7,828 bases of DNA from Oscillospiraceae bacterium (GCA_017528675.1 JAFXOO010000164.1:1-7828); one strand, 5' to 3'; counted from the stretch's first letter, positions 1 through 6,303 are shown. Numbers and translations are program-made. Notes: a model not told the origin generated them from the sequence alone.

Positions 1-83
1 CCGAAGTTTTCACCAACGATGTGGAAAACTTCGTGGAAAAAGAAATTATTTATCAACACATTTCCGGAAACCGCCATTTATAG
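1..83 (+). CDS. Possible C-terminal tail of a truncated upstream gene (RecF-like at best)
   Basis: The frame beginning at base 3 reads about 26 codons (starting EVFTNDVENF, ending SGNRHL) and stops at TAG 81-83, 40 nt before the gyrB ATG. The peptide has a protein-like mix of charged and hydrophobic residues. Its layout (a VFT segment, then an aliphatic-aromatic stretch, then a Gly about 5 residues from the end) loosely recalls the end of RecF, whose gene often precedes gyrB in Firmicutes. All three + frames are open across most of this stretch, so openness alone proves nothing, and the third positions are less G/C-biased than in gyrB. The RecF link is an inference from position plus weak similarity. 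The alternative is that this is non-coding leader DNA. Confidence 0.3.
   Translation, partial: EVFTNDVENFVEKEIIYQHISGNRHL
2..33. repeat. 10-bp perfect inverted repeat upstream of gyrB
   Basis: CGAAGTTTTC (2-11) is exactly complementary in inverted orientation to GAAAACTTCG (24-33), with a 12-nt spacer. With G23 bulged, three more pairs (A12-T22, C13-G21 and a shifted C11) could form. No U-run follows on the + strand (the sequence continues TGGAAAAAG), so this does not look like an intrinsic terminator. It could be a protein-binding palindrome, an RNA hairpin, or a chance feature inside the end of an upstream gene. Confidence 0.6.
20..58. promoter_or_regulatory. DnaA-box-like cluster upstream of gyrB
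   Basis: TGTGGAAAA at 20-28 is, on the - strand, TTTTCCACA, an exact fit to the relaxed DnaA box TTWTNCACA. CGTGGAAAA at 32-40 gives TTTTCCACG (one mismatch), in the same orientation and 12 nt away. TTATCAACA at 50-58 on the + strand differs from TTATCCACA at one base. The DNA between (about 37-62) is the most AT-rich part of the leader. gyrB lies near dnaA and oriC in many Firmicutes, which makes such boxes plausible. If the stretch encodes the tail of an upstream gene, the matches may be coincidental. Confidence 0.25.
61..70. repeat. 10-bp perfect palindrome in gyrB leader
   Basis: TTTCCGGAAA is its own reverse complement, located 54 nt before the gyrB start. It could be a small dimeric-regulator site, but it is short and no promoter was recognised next to it, so no function is assigned. 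Confidence 0.35.
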
Positions 84-94
84 GCAAAACCGGA

Positions 95-107
95 GCGGCA
101 TTGCCGC
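95..107 (+). repeat. Small hairpin just before the gyrB RBS
   Basis: GCGGCA (95-100) and TGCCGC (102-107) are perfectly complementary around a single T, ending 3 nt before the AGGAG at 110-114. As RNA it would need to open the innermost pair or two to form a loop. The closeness to the RBS could affect gyrB translation, but this is inference from position only. Confidence 0.3.
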
Positions 108-123
108 AGAGGAGAGTGAAACC

Positions 124-2064
124 ATGGAAGAAGAACGCTATGATGCGGAACAGATACAGGTGCTTGAGGGGCTTGACCCGGTGCGGAAGCGTCCGGGCAT
201 GTACATCGGTTCCACCAGTATCGACGGTCTGCACCATCTGGTCTACGAAATTGTGGATAATGCCATTGATGAGGCACTGGCCGGCTACTGTACCGAAATT
301 ACGGTAGAGATTCTGCCGGATAATATCATCCGTGTGTCTGACAACGGGCGTGGTATCCCGACCGGTATCCACCCGACGGAGGGGATCTCGGCAGCAACGG
401 TCGTGTATACCGTGCTGCATGCCGGCGGTAAGTTCGGCGGCGGCGGCTATAAGGTCTCCGGCGGCCTGCACGGCGTTGGCGCATCGGTCGTCAATGCACT
501 GTCCGAATGGCTCGAAATCAATGTCAAGGACGGAAAGCATGAGCATTTCCAGCACTTTGACAGGGGTGAATACAAGGAGCCGCTCAAGATCATCGGGGAT
601 ACCGACAAGACCGGCACGACCGTCACCTTCAAGGCGGATGCAGAGATCTTTGAAACGACCACCTATGACTACAAAGTCCTCCTCAAGCGCATGCGGGAGC
701 AGGCGTTCCTCAATGCGGGCATCCGCATCATCATTTCCGATACCCGTGACGAGAATGACGTAAAGTCCGAGACGCTGCACTATGAGGGCGGTATCCGGCA
801 GTTTGTCGAGCATATCCACAAGGTCGAGGGATATGAATCCATTGGCGATGTGATCTATATGTCCGGCACGCAGGACGATTCCTTTGCTGAGATCGCTTTG
901 CAGTACAATAACAGCTATGACGACGTGATCCTGTCGTTTGCGAATAATATCCACACCAAGGACGGCGGCAGTCATGAGACCGGCTTCAAGAATGCCCTGA
1001 CGAAGGTCATCAATGAATACGGCAAGCGCTTTGGCATCCTGAAGGAAAATGAGAAGCTCTCCGGCGATGATGTCCGTGAGGGTCTGACCGCCATCGTTTC
1101 CGTCAAGCTGACGGAGTGCGAATTTGAGGGACAGACCAAGGGACGCCTCGGCAATCCGCAGGTGCGCCCCTTCGTGGAAAAGCTCATGCAGGAGAAGCTG
1201 ATGAGCTATTTAGAGATGAATCCCGCTGTTGCCCGTGAGATCCTGGATAAGTGTACCACTGCGAGAAATGCCCGTGAGGCGGCGAGAAAAGCCCGTGATA
1301 CGGCACGCCGCAAGACGGAGATGGGCAATGCTTCCCTGCCGGGCAAGCTCGCTGACTGCACAGAGCACGGCGTTGCGGGCACTGAGATCTATATCGTCGA
1401 GGGTGATTCCGCCGGCGGTTCTGCCAAGGGCGGCAGACAGAGAAGATACCAGGCCATCCTTCCTCTTTGGGGCAAGATGCTGAACGTGGAAAAGGCGAGA
1501 ATCGACCTGGTTTACGGCAATGAGAAGCTCATGCCGGTCGTGACGGCGCTCGGCACCGGTATCGGTGAGGACTTTGACATCTCCAAGCTGCGCTACGAAA
1601 AGGTCATCATCATGGCCGATGCCGATGTGGACGGATGCCATATCCGGACACTGCTGCTGACCTTCTTCTTCCGCTATATGAAGCCGCTCATTGAAAACGG
1701 CAATGTCTATATCGCACAGCCGCCGCTGTTCAAGGTCGAGCGTGATACCAAGACCAAGAAATACCAGAAGGTGCGCTATGCCTTCTCCGATGAGGAACGT
1801 GACCGCTACATCGAGGAGCTGCGTGAGGAGGACGGCAAGTCCTTCAAGCTGCTGGTACAGCGGTACAAGGGTCTTGGTGAGATGGATTCCGAGCAGCTCT
1901 GGGAGACGACCATGAATCCGGAGACCAGAACCATTCTCCGTGTCAAGATGGAGGATGCGGTCAAGGCTGACGAGATCATCACCATCCTGATGGGTGACAA
2001 GGTCATGCCGAGAAAGGAATACATCGAGAAATATGCGAGAACGGTATCCAATCTCGATATCTGA
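124..2064 (+). CDS. gyrB: DNA gyrase subunit B (GyrB)
   Basis: GyrB is the ATPase and TOPRIM subunit of the A2B2 gyrase that introduces negative supercoils in cytoplasmic DNA. The product is 646 aa, usual for Gram-positive GyrB without the insertion of some Proteobacteria. The GHKL ATPase domain (about 1-220) shows the catalytic E42 and N46 in YEIVDNAIDEA, D73 in SDNGRGIP, the lid GGLHGVGAS (113-121), and the transducer QTKG lysine (K339). The TOPRIM domain has E426 (VEGDSAGG) and the metal-binding D499/D501/D503 (ADADVDG). The C-terminal part carries QRYKGLGEMD (579-588) and TTMNPETR. The ATG at 124 has AGGAG at 110-114 (9-nt gap) and begins a normal GyrB N-terminus; an upstream in-frame ATG at 19 would add 35 residues unlike the family. 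Oddity: the usual LPLR/KGK reads LPLWGK (W449, aligned with E. coli K447). Confidence 0.98.
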   Translation: MEEERYDAEQIQVLEGLDPVRKRPGMYIGSTSIDGLHHLVYEIVDNAIDEALAGYCTEITVEILPDNIIRVSDNGRGIPTGIHPTEGISAATVVYTVLHAGGKFGGGGYKVSGGLHGVGASVVNALSEWLEINVKDGKHEHFQHFDRGEYKEPLKIIGDTDKTGTTVTFKADAEIFETTTYDYKVLLKRMREQAFLNAGIRIIISDTRDENDVKSETLHYEGGIRQFVEHIHKVEGYESIGDVIYMSGTQDDSFAEIALQYNNSYDDVILSFANNIHTKDGGSHETGFKNALTKVINEYGKRFGILKENEKLSGDDVREGLTAIVSVKLTECEFEGQTKGRLGNPQVRPFVEKLMQEKLMSYLEMNPAVAREILDKCTTARNAREAARKARDTARRKTEMGNASLPGKLADCTEHGVAGTEIYIVEGDSAGGSAKGGRQRRYQAILPLWGKMLNVEKARIDLVYGNEKLMPVVTALGTGIGEDFDISKLRYEKVIIMADADVDGCHIRTLLLTFFFRYMKPLIENGNVYIAQPPLFKVERDTKTKKYQKVRYAFSDEERDRYIEELREEDGKSFKLLVQRYKGLGEMDSEQLWETTMNPETRTILRVKMEDAVKADEIITILMGDKVMPRKEYIEKYARTVSNLDI

Positions 2065-2075
2065 GGAGTGAACAC

Positions 2076-2693
2076 ATGTCAGAACCGACAACAGAGGGTA
2101 TGCTCCTCGAAAAGCAGTATAAAATCCCGTTTGAGATGTTCCGGGAGGCATTTACCGCCTTTCAGAAGCGGTTTGTGTATCCGAAAACGTATCTTGTGAT
2201 GGGACTGCTGCTTGTGATCTGCGGGATCTATGCCTGGTTCATCGTCAACGGCGGGGAACAGGCCAACCGGACGCTGTACTGCATGATTATCCTGTTTTGT
2301 CTCATCATGATGTTTTTCCAGTGGTTTACGCCGCTGAAGGCAAGACGGACGCTCATGGAGGGCGTGAAGGAGATTGAGAATGACGAGTACCGGCTGCGGA
2401 TTTTTCCGGAGTATCTGGAGATCGGCACGATTCTGCCGCCGGAGGATGCGAAGGCAGCAGAGACGGATGATCTGTTCGACGATACGCCGGAGGAGGATTT
2501 CTCAGGGACACGCATCCACTACAACAAGGGGCTGCATGTGGACGAATATGCGGGATTTTTCCTGATCTATCAGCAGAAATCCATGATCTATGTCGTTCCG
2601 AAGTCCGCTTTTTCCGAAGAAGAACTTGAAATCCTGCGGGTGCATTTTTCCAAGCGTTTAGAGAAAAATTTTCAATCCAGAATCAAGAAATGA
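2076..2693 (+). CDS. YcxB-like small membrane protein, function unknown
   Basis: A 205-aa protein with two predicted transmembrane helices (about 39-57, rich in L/V/I, and 67-84 IILFCLIMMFFQWF) joined by a short polar turn. A cytosolic-type soluble domain follows (about 90-205). The ending FLIYQQKSMIYVVPKSAF (161-178), then an E-rich helix with LRVHFSKRL, is typical of the YcxB-like C-terminal domain, where a residue pattern like YVVPK-x-F is recurrent. An acidic linker sits at about 123-142. There is no signal peptide and no catalytic motif is visible. The ATG at 2076 has GAGGAG at 2063-2068, overlapping the gyrB stop, and starts 11 nt after it, so translation in the same transcript as gyrB is likely. 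The family has no established biochemical role; a link to gyrase is not implied by sequence. Confidence 0.8.
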   Translation: MSEPTTEGMLLEKQYKIPFEMFREAFTAFQKRFVYPKTYLVMGLLLVICGIYAWFIVNGGEQANRTLYCMIILFCLIMMFFQWFTPLKARRTLMEGVKEIENDEYRLRIFPEYLEIGTILPPEDAKAAETDDLFDDTPEEDFSGTRIHYNKGLHVDEYAGFFLIYQQKSMIYVVPKSAFSEEELEILRVHFSKRLEKNFQSRIKK

Positions 2694-2704
2694 TTTGTTA
2701 AAAG

Positions 2705-2800
2705 AAAAAAGATGCGGGTGCAGGGCGGTCACCGCCCTGCCGAGGGTGGTTTAGGAGGGGCGAGCAGCCCCTCCTGAGTCGGCGTAAGCCGACAAAAAAG
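2705..2800. repeat. Three-hairpin structured element in the ycxB-like/gyrA gap
   Basis: The 128-bp gap before gyrA holds three perfect inverted repeats in a row. Hairpin 1 (2720-2740) has GCAGGGCGG pairing with CCGCCCTGC around TCA. Hairpin 2 (2753-2775) has AGGAGGGGC and GCCCCTCCT around GAGCA, extendable by a T-G and a T-A pair. Hairpin 3 (2778-2793) has GTCGGC and GCCGAC around GTAA, a GNRA-type tetraloop as RNA. None is followed by a U-run on the + strand, so they are not ordinary terminators in the gyrA direction. AAAAAAG occurs at both edges (2705-2711 and 2794-2800), like a short target duplication, though it is low-complexity. The element could be a dispersed palindromic repeat or a gyrA 5' UTR structure. 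The structure is seen; the function is unknown. Confidence 0.75.
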
Positions 2801-2810
2801 CCGCAATTTA

Positions 2811-2817
2811 GAGGTGA
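2811..2817 (+). promoter_or_regulatory. gyrA ribosome binding site
   Basis: GAGGTGA lies 4 nt before the ATG at 2822 and fixes that start. The same heptamer occurs before cca (6292-6298). No sigma-A promoter was recognised between the ycxB-like gene and gyrA. Confidence 0.7.
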
Positions 2818-2821
2818 AAGC

Positions 2822-5461
2822 ATGAGTAACGAAATCAACAACGAGACCCAGGAAACAACTGAAAAGCTGCATCCGAGGGTAATTCCGGTCGATGTGGCGG
2901 ATGAGATGCATGACTCGTTCCTTGCGTATGCAATGTCGGTCATCATTTCCCGTGCGCTGCCGGATGTGCGTGACGGACTGAAGCCGGTTCATCGCCGTAT
3001 CATTTACACGATGTTTGAGAACGGCCTGACACCGGAAACGCCCTACAGAAAGTGCGCCGATACGGTCGGTGCTGTGCTGGGTCGTTACCATCCGCACGGT
3101 GATGCTTCGGTCAATGATGCACTGGTGCGTCTGGCGCAGGACTTTTCTCTGCGCTATAAGCTGGTAGACGGCCACGGAAACTTCGGTTCCATCGACGGTG
3201 ACCCGCCTGCTGCCTACCGTTATACAGAGGCCAGAATGTCGAAGCTCTCGCTGGAAATGGTCGCTGATATCAACAAGGATACTGTTGACTGGGCAAGCAA
3301 CTACGACGACCGTCTGAAGGAGCCTGTAGTGCTCCCCTCCCGGTATCCGAACCTGCTGGTCAACGGCTCTGTCGGCATCGCTGTCGGCATGGCGACCAAT
3401 ATCCCGACGCATAACCTCGGTGAGGTCATTGACGGCCTTAATCTGCTCATCCGGAATCCGGACTGCACGCTCGACGACCTCATGGAATGCATCAAGGGGC
3501 CGGATTTCCCGACCGGCGGCATCATCATGGGCAAGGCCGGCATCCGTGCGGCCTACGGTACAGGCCGGGGCAAGATCATCGTCCGTGCCAGGACGGAATT
3601 TGAGGAGATCAAGGGCAAGCAGCACATCATCGTGACCGAGATCCCCTATATGGTCAACAAGACACGCCTTGTCAAGCACATCGCTGATCTCATCAACGAG
3701 AAGCGCATCGAGGGTGCGACCTTCGTGCGGGATGAATCCGGCAGAGACGGCATGCGCATCGTCATCGGCCTGCGCAAGGATGCTATCCCGGATATCGTGC
3801 TCAACAAGCTGTTCAGCTATACACAGCTCCAGGATACATGCAGCGTGAATATGCTCGTGCTGGCAGACGGCACCCCCAAGGTGCTCACCCTCAAGCAGGT
3901 GCTGGAGCACTACCTCGCATTCCAGGTGGATGTCATCACCCGCCGCACAAAGTTTGACCTCGATAAGGCGCTCAAGCGTGCGCATCTGTTGCAGGGCTTC
4001 ATGCTCGCTGCGGACTATATCGACGAGGTTATTGCCATTCTGCGTTCTTCCTCCAATATCCAGGAAGGTAAGGAACGCCTGATGGAGCGCTTCCAGGATG
4101 TGGATATGATCGCACTGCTCGAACGTTCGCAGTATGATTTTTCCAAGCTGAATCTGCCGCATACCATCGGCCTTTCCGAGGAGCAGGCAGAGGCCATCGT
4201 GCAGATGCGTCTCGGTGCATTGACCGGTCTGGAGCAGCAGAAGATCATGGATGAACTGTACGAGATCTGCGAGAAGATCTCTGAATATGAGAATATTCTT
4301 GCCGACAAGCAGAAGATCTATGAGATCATCTCCGAGGAGCTCGGTGTGATCCGCCGGAAGTTTGCTGACAATCGTCGCACGGAGATCACCGCCGTTTCGG
4401 GCGAGGTGGATATTGAAGCACTGATCGAGATGGAGGACTGCGTTGTCACCTATACCGATAAGGGCTATGTGAAGCGCATTGCACTCGATGAGTACAAGAC
4501 CCAGCGCAGAGGCGGCAGAGGCGTGCAGGGCATGAAACAGCGTGAGGAGGATTTTGTCTCCGAGATGTTCATCTGCTCGACGCATGACAATATCCTGTTC
4601 ATCACCAACAAGGGCTATATGCACAAGCTCAAGTGCTATGAGATTCCGGACGGCTCGAAGGCATCGAGGGGCTTCCATTTTGCCAACCTGCTCAATTTGC
4701 AGGAGGGCGAGCACATCTCTGCGATGCTCAGATGCCGCACCTTCGATACGGATGACTATGTGGTCATGGTCACGAAGTTCGGCCGCATCAAGCGCACCCC
4801 GCTGACGGCGTTCCGGAATATCAACAAGAAGGGCATCATTGCCATCAACCTGGGCGAGGGCGACGAGATTGCCGGCGTGCGCATGACGGACGGCGATGAA
4901 CAGCTCATCGTTGCGACAAAGCTCGGCATGACGCTGCGGATGGAGGAGAAATGCATCCGGCCGCAGTCCAGAAATGCCGGCGGTGTGCGTGCCATCAGGC
5001 TGCGTGAGGGAGATGAGGTCATCTCAATGGCAAGAGTCCGCAGCAATGCAACGGTTCTGACCGTCACGACAAAGGGCTTCGGCAAGCGCTGCGGTCTGGA
5101 GGAATACCGTATCCAGGGCAGAGGCGGCTATGGTCTGAAAAATTACAAGACGGACGAAACCAGAGGTACTGTCTGCGGCATCAAGGTTGTGGACGAGGAT
5201 GACGATATCATCCTGATTTCTACCGAGGGCATCATCATCCGCATTCTGGCCAGCGATATCCGTGTCATGGGCAGAACCGCCAAGGGCGTGCGTGTGATGA
5301 AGGTATCCGATGGGAATGAGGTTGTTGCTTTCACGAGAGCAGAGCATGACAGCACCGCCGAAACGGCTGAGGTTGAGCAGATTTCTGACGAGGAAGCGGC
5401 ACAGCAGAATGCAGAGCCGGATGAAATCATGCCGGAGGTAGAGCCGGACGACGAGGAATAA
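2822..5461 (+). CDS. gyrA: DNA gyrase subunit A (GyrA)
   Basis: GyrA is the cleavage-reunion and DNA-wrapping subunit of gyrase. The 879-aa product begins with a short acidic extension, then the winged-helix domain with GRYHPHGD (87-94) and the catalytic R133-Y134 in AYRYTE. The tower and coiled-coil regions follow (about 170-520; leucine/glutamate-rich helices near 455-510). The beta-pinwheel C-terminal domain starts near 535 and carries the GyrA box QRRGGRG (561-567), which marks gyrase rather than topoisomerase IV ParC. A related GRGGYG is at 766-771. The last 39 residues (841-879) contain 17 D/E and no K/R. The quinolone-determining loop reads GDASVND: Ala95 stands at E. coli Ser83, while Asp99 keeps Asp87. 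The ATG at 2822 has GAGGTGA 4 nt upstream. An intrinsic terminator follows the stop by about 8 nt. Confidence 0.98.
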   Translation: MSNEINNETQETTEKLHPRVIPVDVADEMHDSFLAYAMSVIISRALPDVRDGLKPVHRRIIYTMFENGLTPETPYRKCADTVGAVLGRYHPHGDASVNDALVRLAQDFSLRYKLVDGHGNFGSIDGDPPAAYRYTEARMSKLSLEMVADINKDTVDWASNYDDRLKEPVVLPSRYPNLLVNGSVGIAVGMATNIPTHNLGEVIDGLNLLIRNPDCTLDDLMECIKGPDFPTGGIIMGKAGIRAAYGTGRGKIIVRARTEFEEIKGKQHIIVTEIPYMVNKTRLVKHIADLINEKRIEGATFVRDESGRDGMRIVIGLRKDAIPDIVLNKLFSYTQLQDTCSVNMLVLADGTPKVLTLKQVLEHYLAFQVDVITRRTKFDLDKALKRAHLLQGFMLAADYIDEVIAILRSSSNIQEGKERLMERFQDVDMIALLERSQYDFSKLNLPHTIGLSEEQAEAIVQMRLGALTGLEQQKIMDELYEICEKISEYENILADKQKIYEIISEELGVIRRKFADNRRTEITAVSGEVDIEALIEMEDCVVTYTDKGYVKRIALDEYKTQRRGGRGVQGMKQREEDFVSEMFICSTHDNILFITNKGYMHKLKCYEIPDGSKASRGFHFANLLNLQEGEHISAMLRCRTFDTDDYVVMVTKFGRIKRTPLTAFRNINKKGIIAINLGEGDEIAGVRMTDGDEQLIVATKLGMTLRMEEKCIRPQSRNAGGVRAIRLREGDEVISMARVRSNATVLTVTTKGFGKRCGLEEYRIQGRGGYGLKNYKTDETRGTVCGIKVVDEDDDIILISTEGIIIRILASDIRVMGRTAKGVRVMKVSDGNEVVAFTRAEHDSTAETAEVEQISDEEAAQQNAEPDEIMPEVEPDDEE

Positions 5462-5469
5462 GATTTCAC

Positions 5470-5500
5470 AAAGAGGGAGGTTCCTGCCTCCCTCTTTTTT
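5470..5500 (+). terminator. Intrinsic terminator after gyrA
   Basis: AAAGAGGGAGG (5470-5480) pairs with CCTCCCTCTTT (5487-5497) around the loop TTCCTG, giving an 11-bp stem whose 3' arm runs into a T6 tract (5495-5500). It starts 8 nt after the gyrA stop. The stem and U-tract are a textbook Rho-independent terminator for the gyrase transcript. The RBS of the next gene begins almost at once after it (AGGAGG at 5503). Confidence 0.9.
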
Positions 5501-5512
5501 GCAGGAGGTAGT

Positions 5513-6298
5513 ATGGAAGTCCGTCATGAAACGATACAGATGAAAGGTATCCGGAAAGGATACAGACTGGTGCATCTCTCGGATATTCATTTCAGCCGTC
5601 TGACAACCCATGAAAAGAACCGGGAATGCATCAGGGAAATTCTGAGAAAGTGCAGACCGCTGTGGAATACTTGTGCCTTCTGTATTACAGGCGATCTTGT
5701 CTCCCGGAAATGGAACGAAGCCACGCTGGAGGATGCAGCGGAGCTTGTGAAAAACCTGCGGAAAACCGCACCGGTGCTGTTTTCGTTCGGCAATCACGAA
5801 ATGGATCTGCCGCTGGCACTGCGCAGGGAGCTTGTGAAAGCATTGCAGAGCGAGGGTGTCACGCTTCTGCACAACCGCAGCATCCGGCTTGGGGAACTGA
5901 CTGTCACGGGTCTGACGCTGCCGAAGCATGTCTATCGGAATGCGAACGGCGGCTACAGCGGACTTTCCACAATCACGCAGGGCATGGTGGAAAGCTGCCT
6001 CGGCGCTTGTGTGGCACGTCCCGGTGTGCTGCTGGCACATTCGCCGCTCGGATTTCCGTCATATGCGCAATGGGGCGCAGATCTGGTGCTTTCGGGACAT
6101 GTGCACGGCGGAATTGTCCGCATCGGGGAGCAGGGAATTCTGTCGCCGGAGCGGCTGTTTTTTCCGCAGTATACCAAGGGACTGTATACGGATGCAGAGA
6201 CCGGTGCACGCATGGAGCTGAGTGCCGGTATCGGGAAACTTCGCATTCATAATCCGGCAGAAATTGTCTGTGTGGATCTGATACCAGAGATGAGGTGA
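5513..6298 (+). CDS. Calcineurin-like metallophosphoesterase
   Basis: A 261-aa protein with the full metal-binding set of the calcineurin-like phosphoesterase fold, in order: D24-I-H26 (HLSDIH), G60-D61, G93-N94-H95-E96, H176 (LLAHSPLG), and H196/H198 in GHVHGG. These residues normally hold two metal ions that hydrolyse phosphomonoesters or diesters. The layout is closest to the YkuE/YaeI-type subgroup, but there is no N-terminal signal, Tat motif or transmembrane helix, so a cytoplasmic location is likely. The substrate cannot be read from sequence; nucleotides, cyclic nucleotides and lipid-linked phosphates are all hydrolysed by relatives. The ATG at 5513 is preceded by AGGAGG at 5503-5508 (4-nt gap, short but usable). 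The gene sits directly after the gyrA terminator and ends 5 nt before cca, so the two are probably co-transcribed. Confidence 0.9.
   Translation: MEVRHETIQMKGIRKGYRLVHLSDIHFSRLTTHEKNRECIREILRKCRPLWNTCAFCITGDLVSRKWNEATLEDAAELVKNLRKTAPVLFSFGNHEMDLPLALRRELVKALQSEGVTLLHNRSIRLGELTVTGLTLPKHVYRNANGGYSGLSTITQGMVESCLGACVARPGVLLAHSPLGFPSYAQWGADLVLSGHVHGGIVRIGEQGILSPERLFFPQYTKGLYTDAETGARMELSAGIGKLRIHNPAEIVCVDLIPEMR
6292..6298 (+). promoter_or_regulatory. cca RBS overlapping the end of the phosphoesterase gene
   Basis: GAGGTGA spans the last codons and stop of the upstream gene, 5 nt before ATG 6304. This decides for the ATG rather than the in-frame GTG at 6295, which lies inside the same motif and has only a weak AGAGA upstream. 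It suggests coupled translation. Confidence 0.65.
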
Positions 6299-6303
6299 AC
6301 CAG

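Noticed and set aside
77..82. TTTATA as a -10 box for gyrB
   Set aside because: No acceptable -35 lies 16-18 nt upstream, so the promoter call could not be supported.
19..123. N-terminal extension of GyrB from the ATG at 19
   Set aside because: The 35 extra residues do not resemble GyrB and have no RBS; the ATG at 124 has AGGAG and a normal family N-terminus.
46..975. 309-aa open frame on the - strand over the gyrB start
   Set aside because: Antisense shadow of the GyrB ATPase domain with no independent support.
1210..2151. 313-aa open frame on the - strand opposite gyrB
   Set aside because: Same shadow effect of G/C-ending sense codons; no recognisable family, and it runs across the gyrB/ycxB-like junction.
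2720..2793. The pre-gyrA hairpins as intrinsic terminators
   Set aside because: No T-tract follows any stem on the + strand. On the - strand a T-rich run comes 8 nt after hairpin 1, too far for a standard terminator, and there is no - strand gene to terminate.
2729..4714. 661-aa open frame on the - strand opposite gyrA
   Set aside because: It lies antisense to a clear GyrA frame. Sense codons here rarely include TTA, CTA or TCA, which leaves the opposite strand free of stops. No domain or RBS was recognised.
2822..5461. Topoisomerase IV subunit ParC instead of GyrA
   Set aside because: The QRRGGRG GyrA box and complete beta-pinwheel length, plus linkage to gyrB, favour gyrase.
5024..6040. 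338-aa open frame on the - strand across the gyrA end, terminator and phosphoesterase
   Set aside because: It spans two well-supported + strand genes and a terminator, which a real gene would be unlikely to do.
5626..6252. 208-aa second + strand frame inside the phosphoesterase gene
   Set aside because: Composition (Cys, Arg, Ala rich) is typical of an out-of-frame shadow; the metal motifs are all in the other frame.
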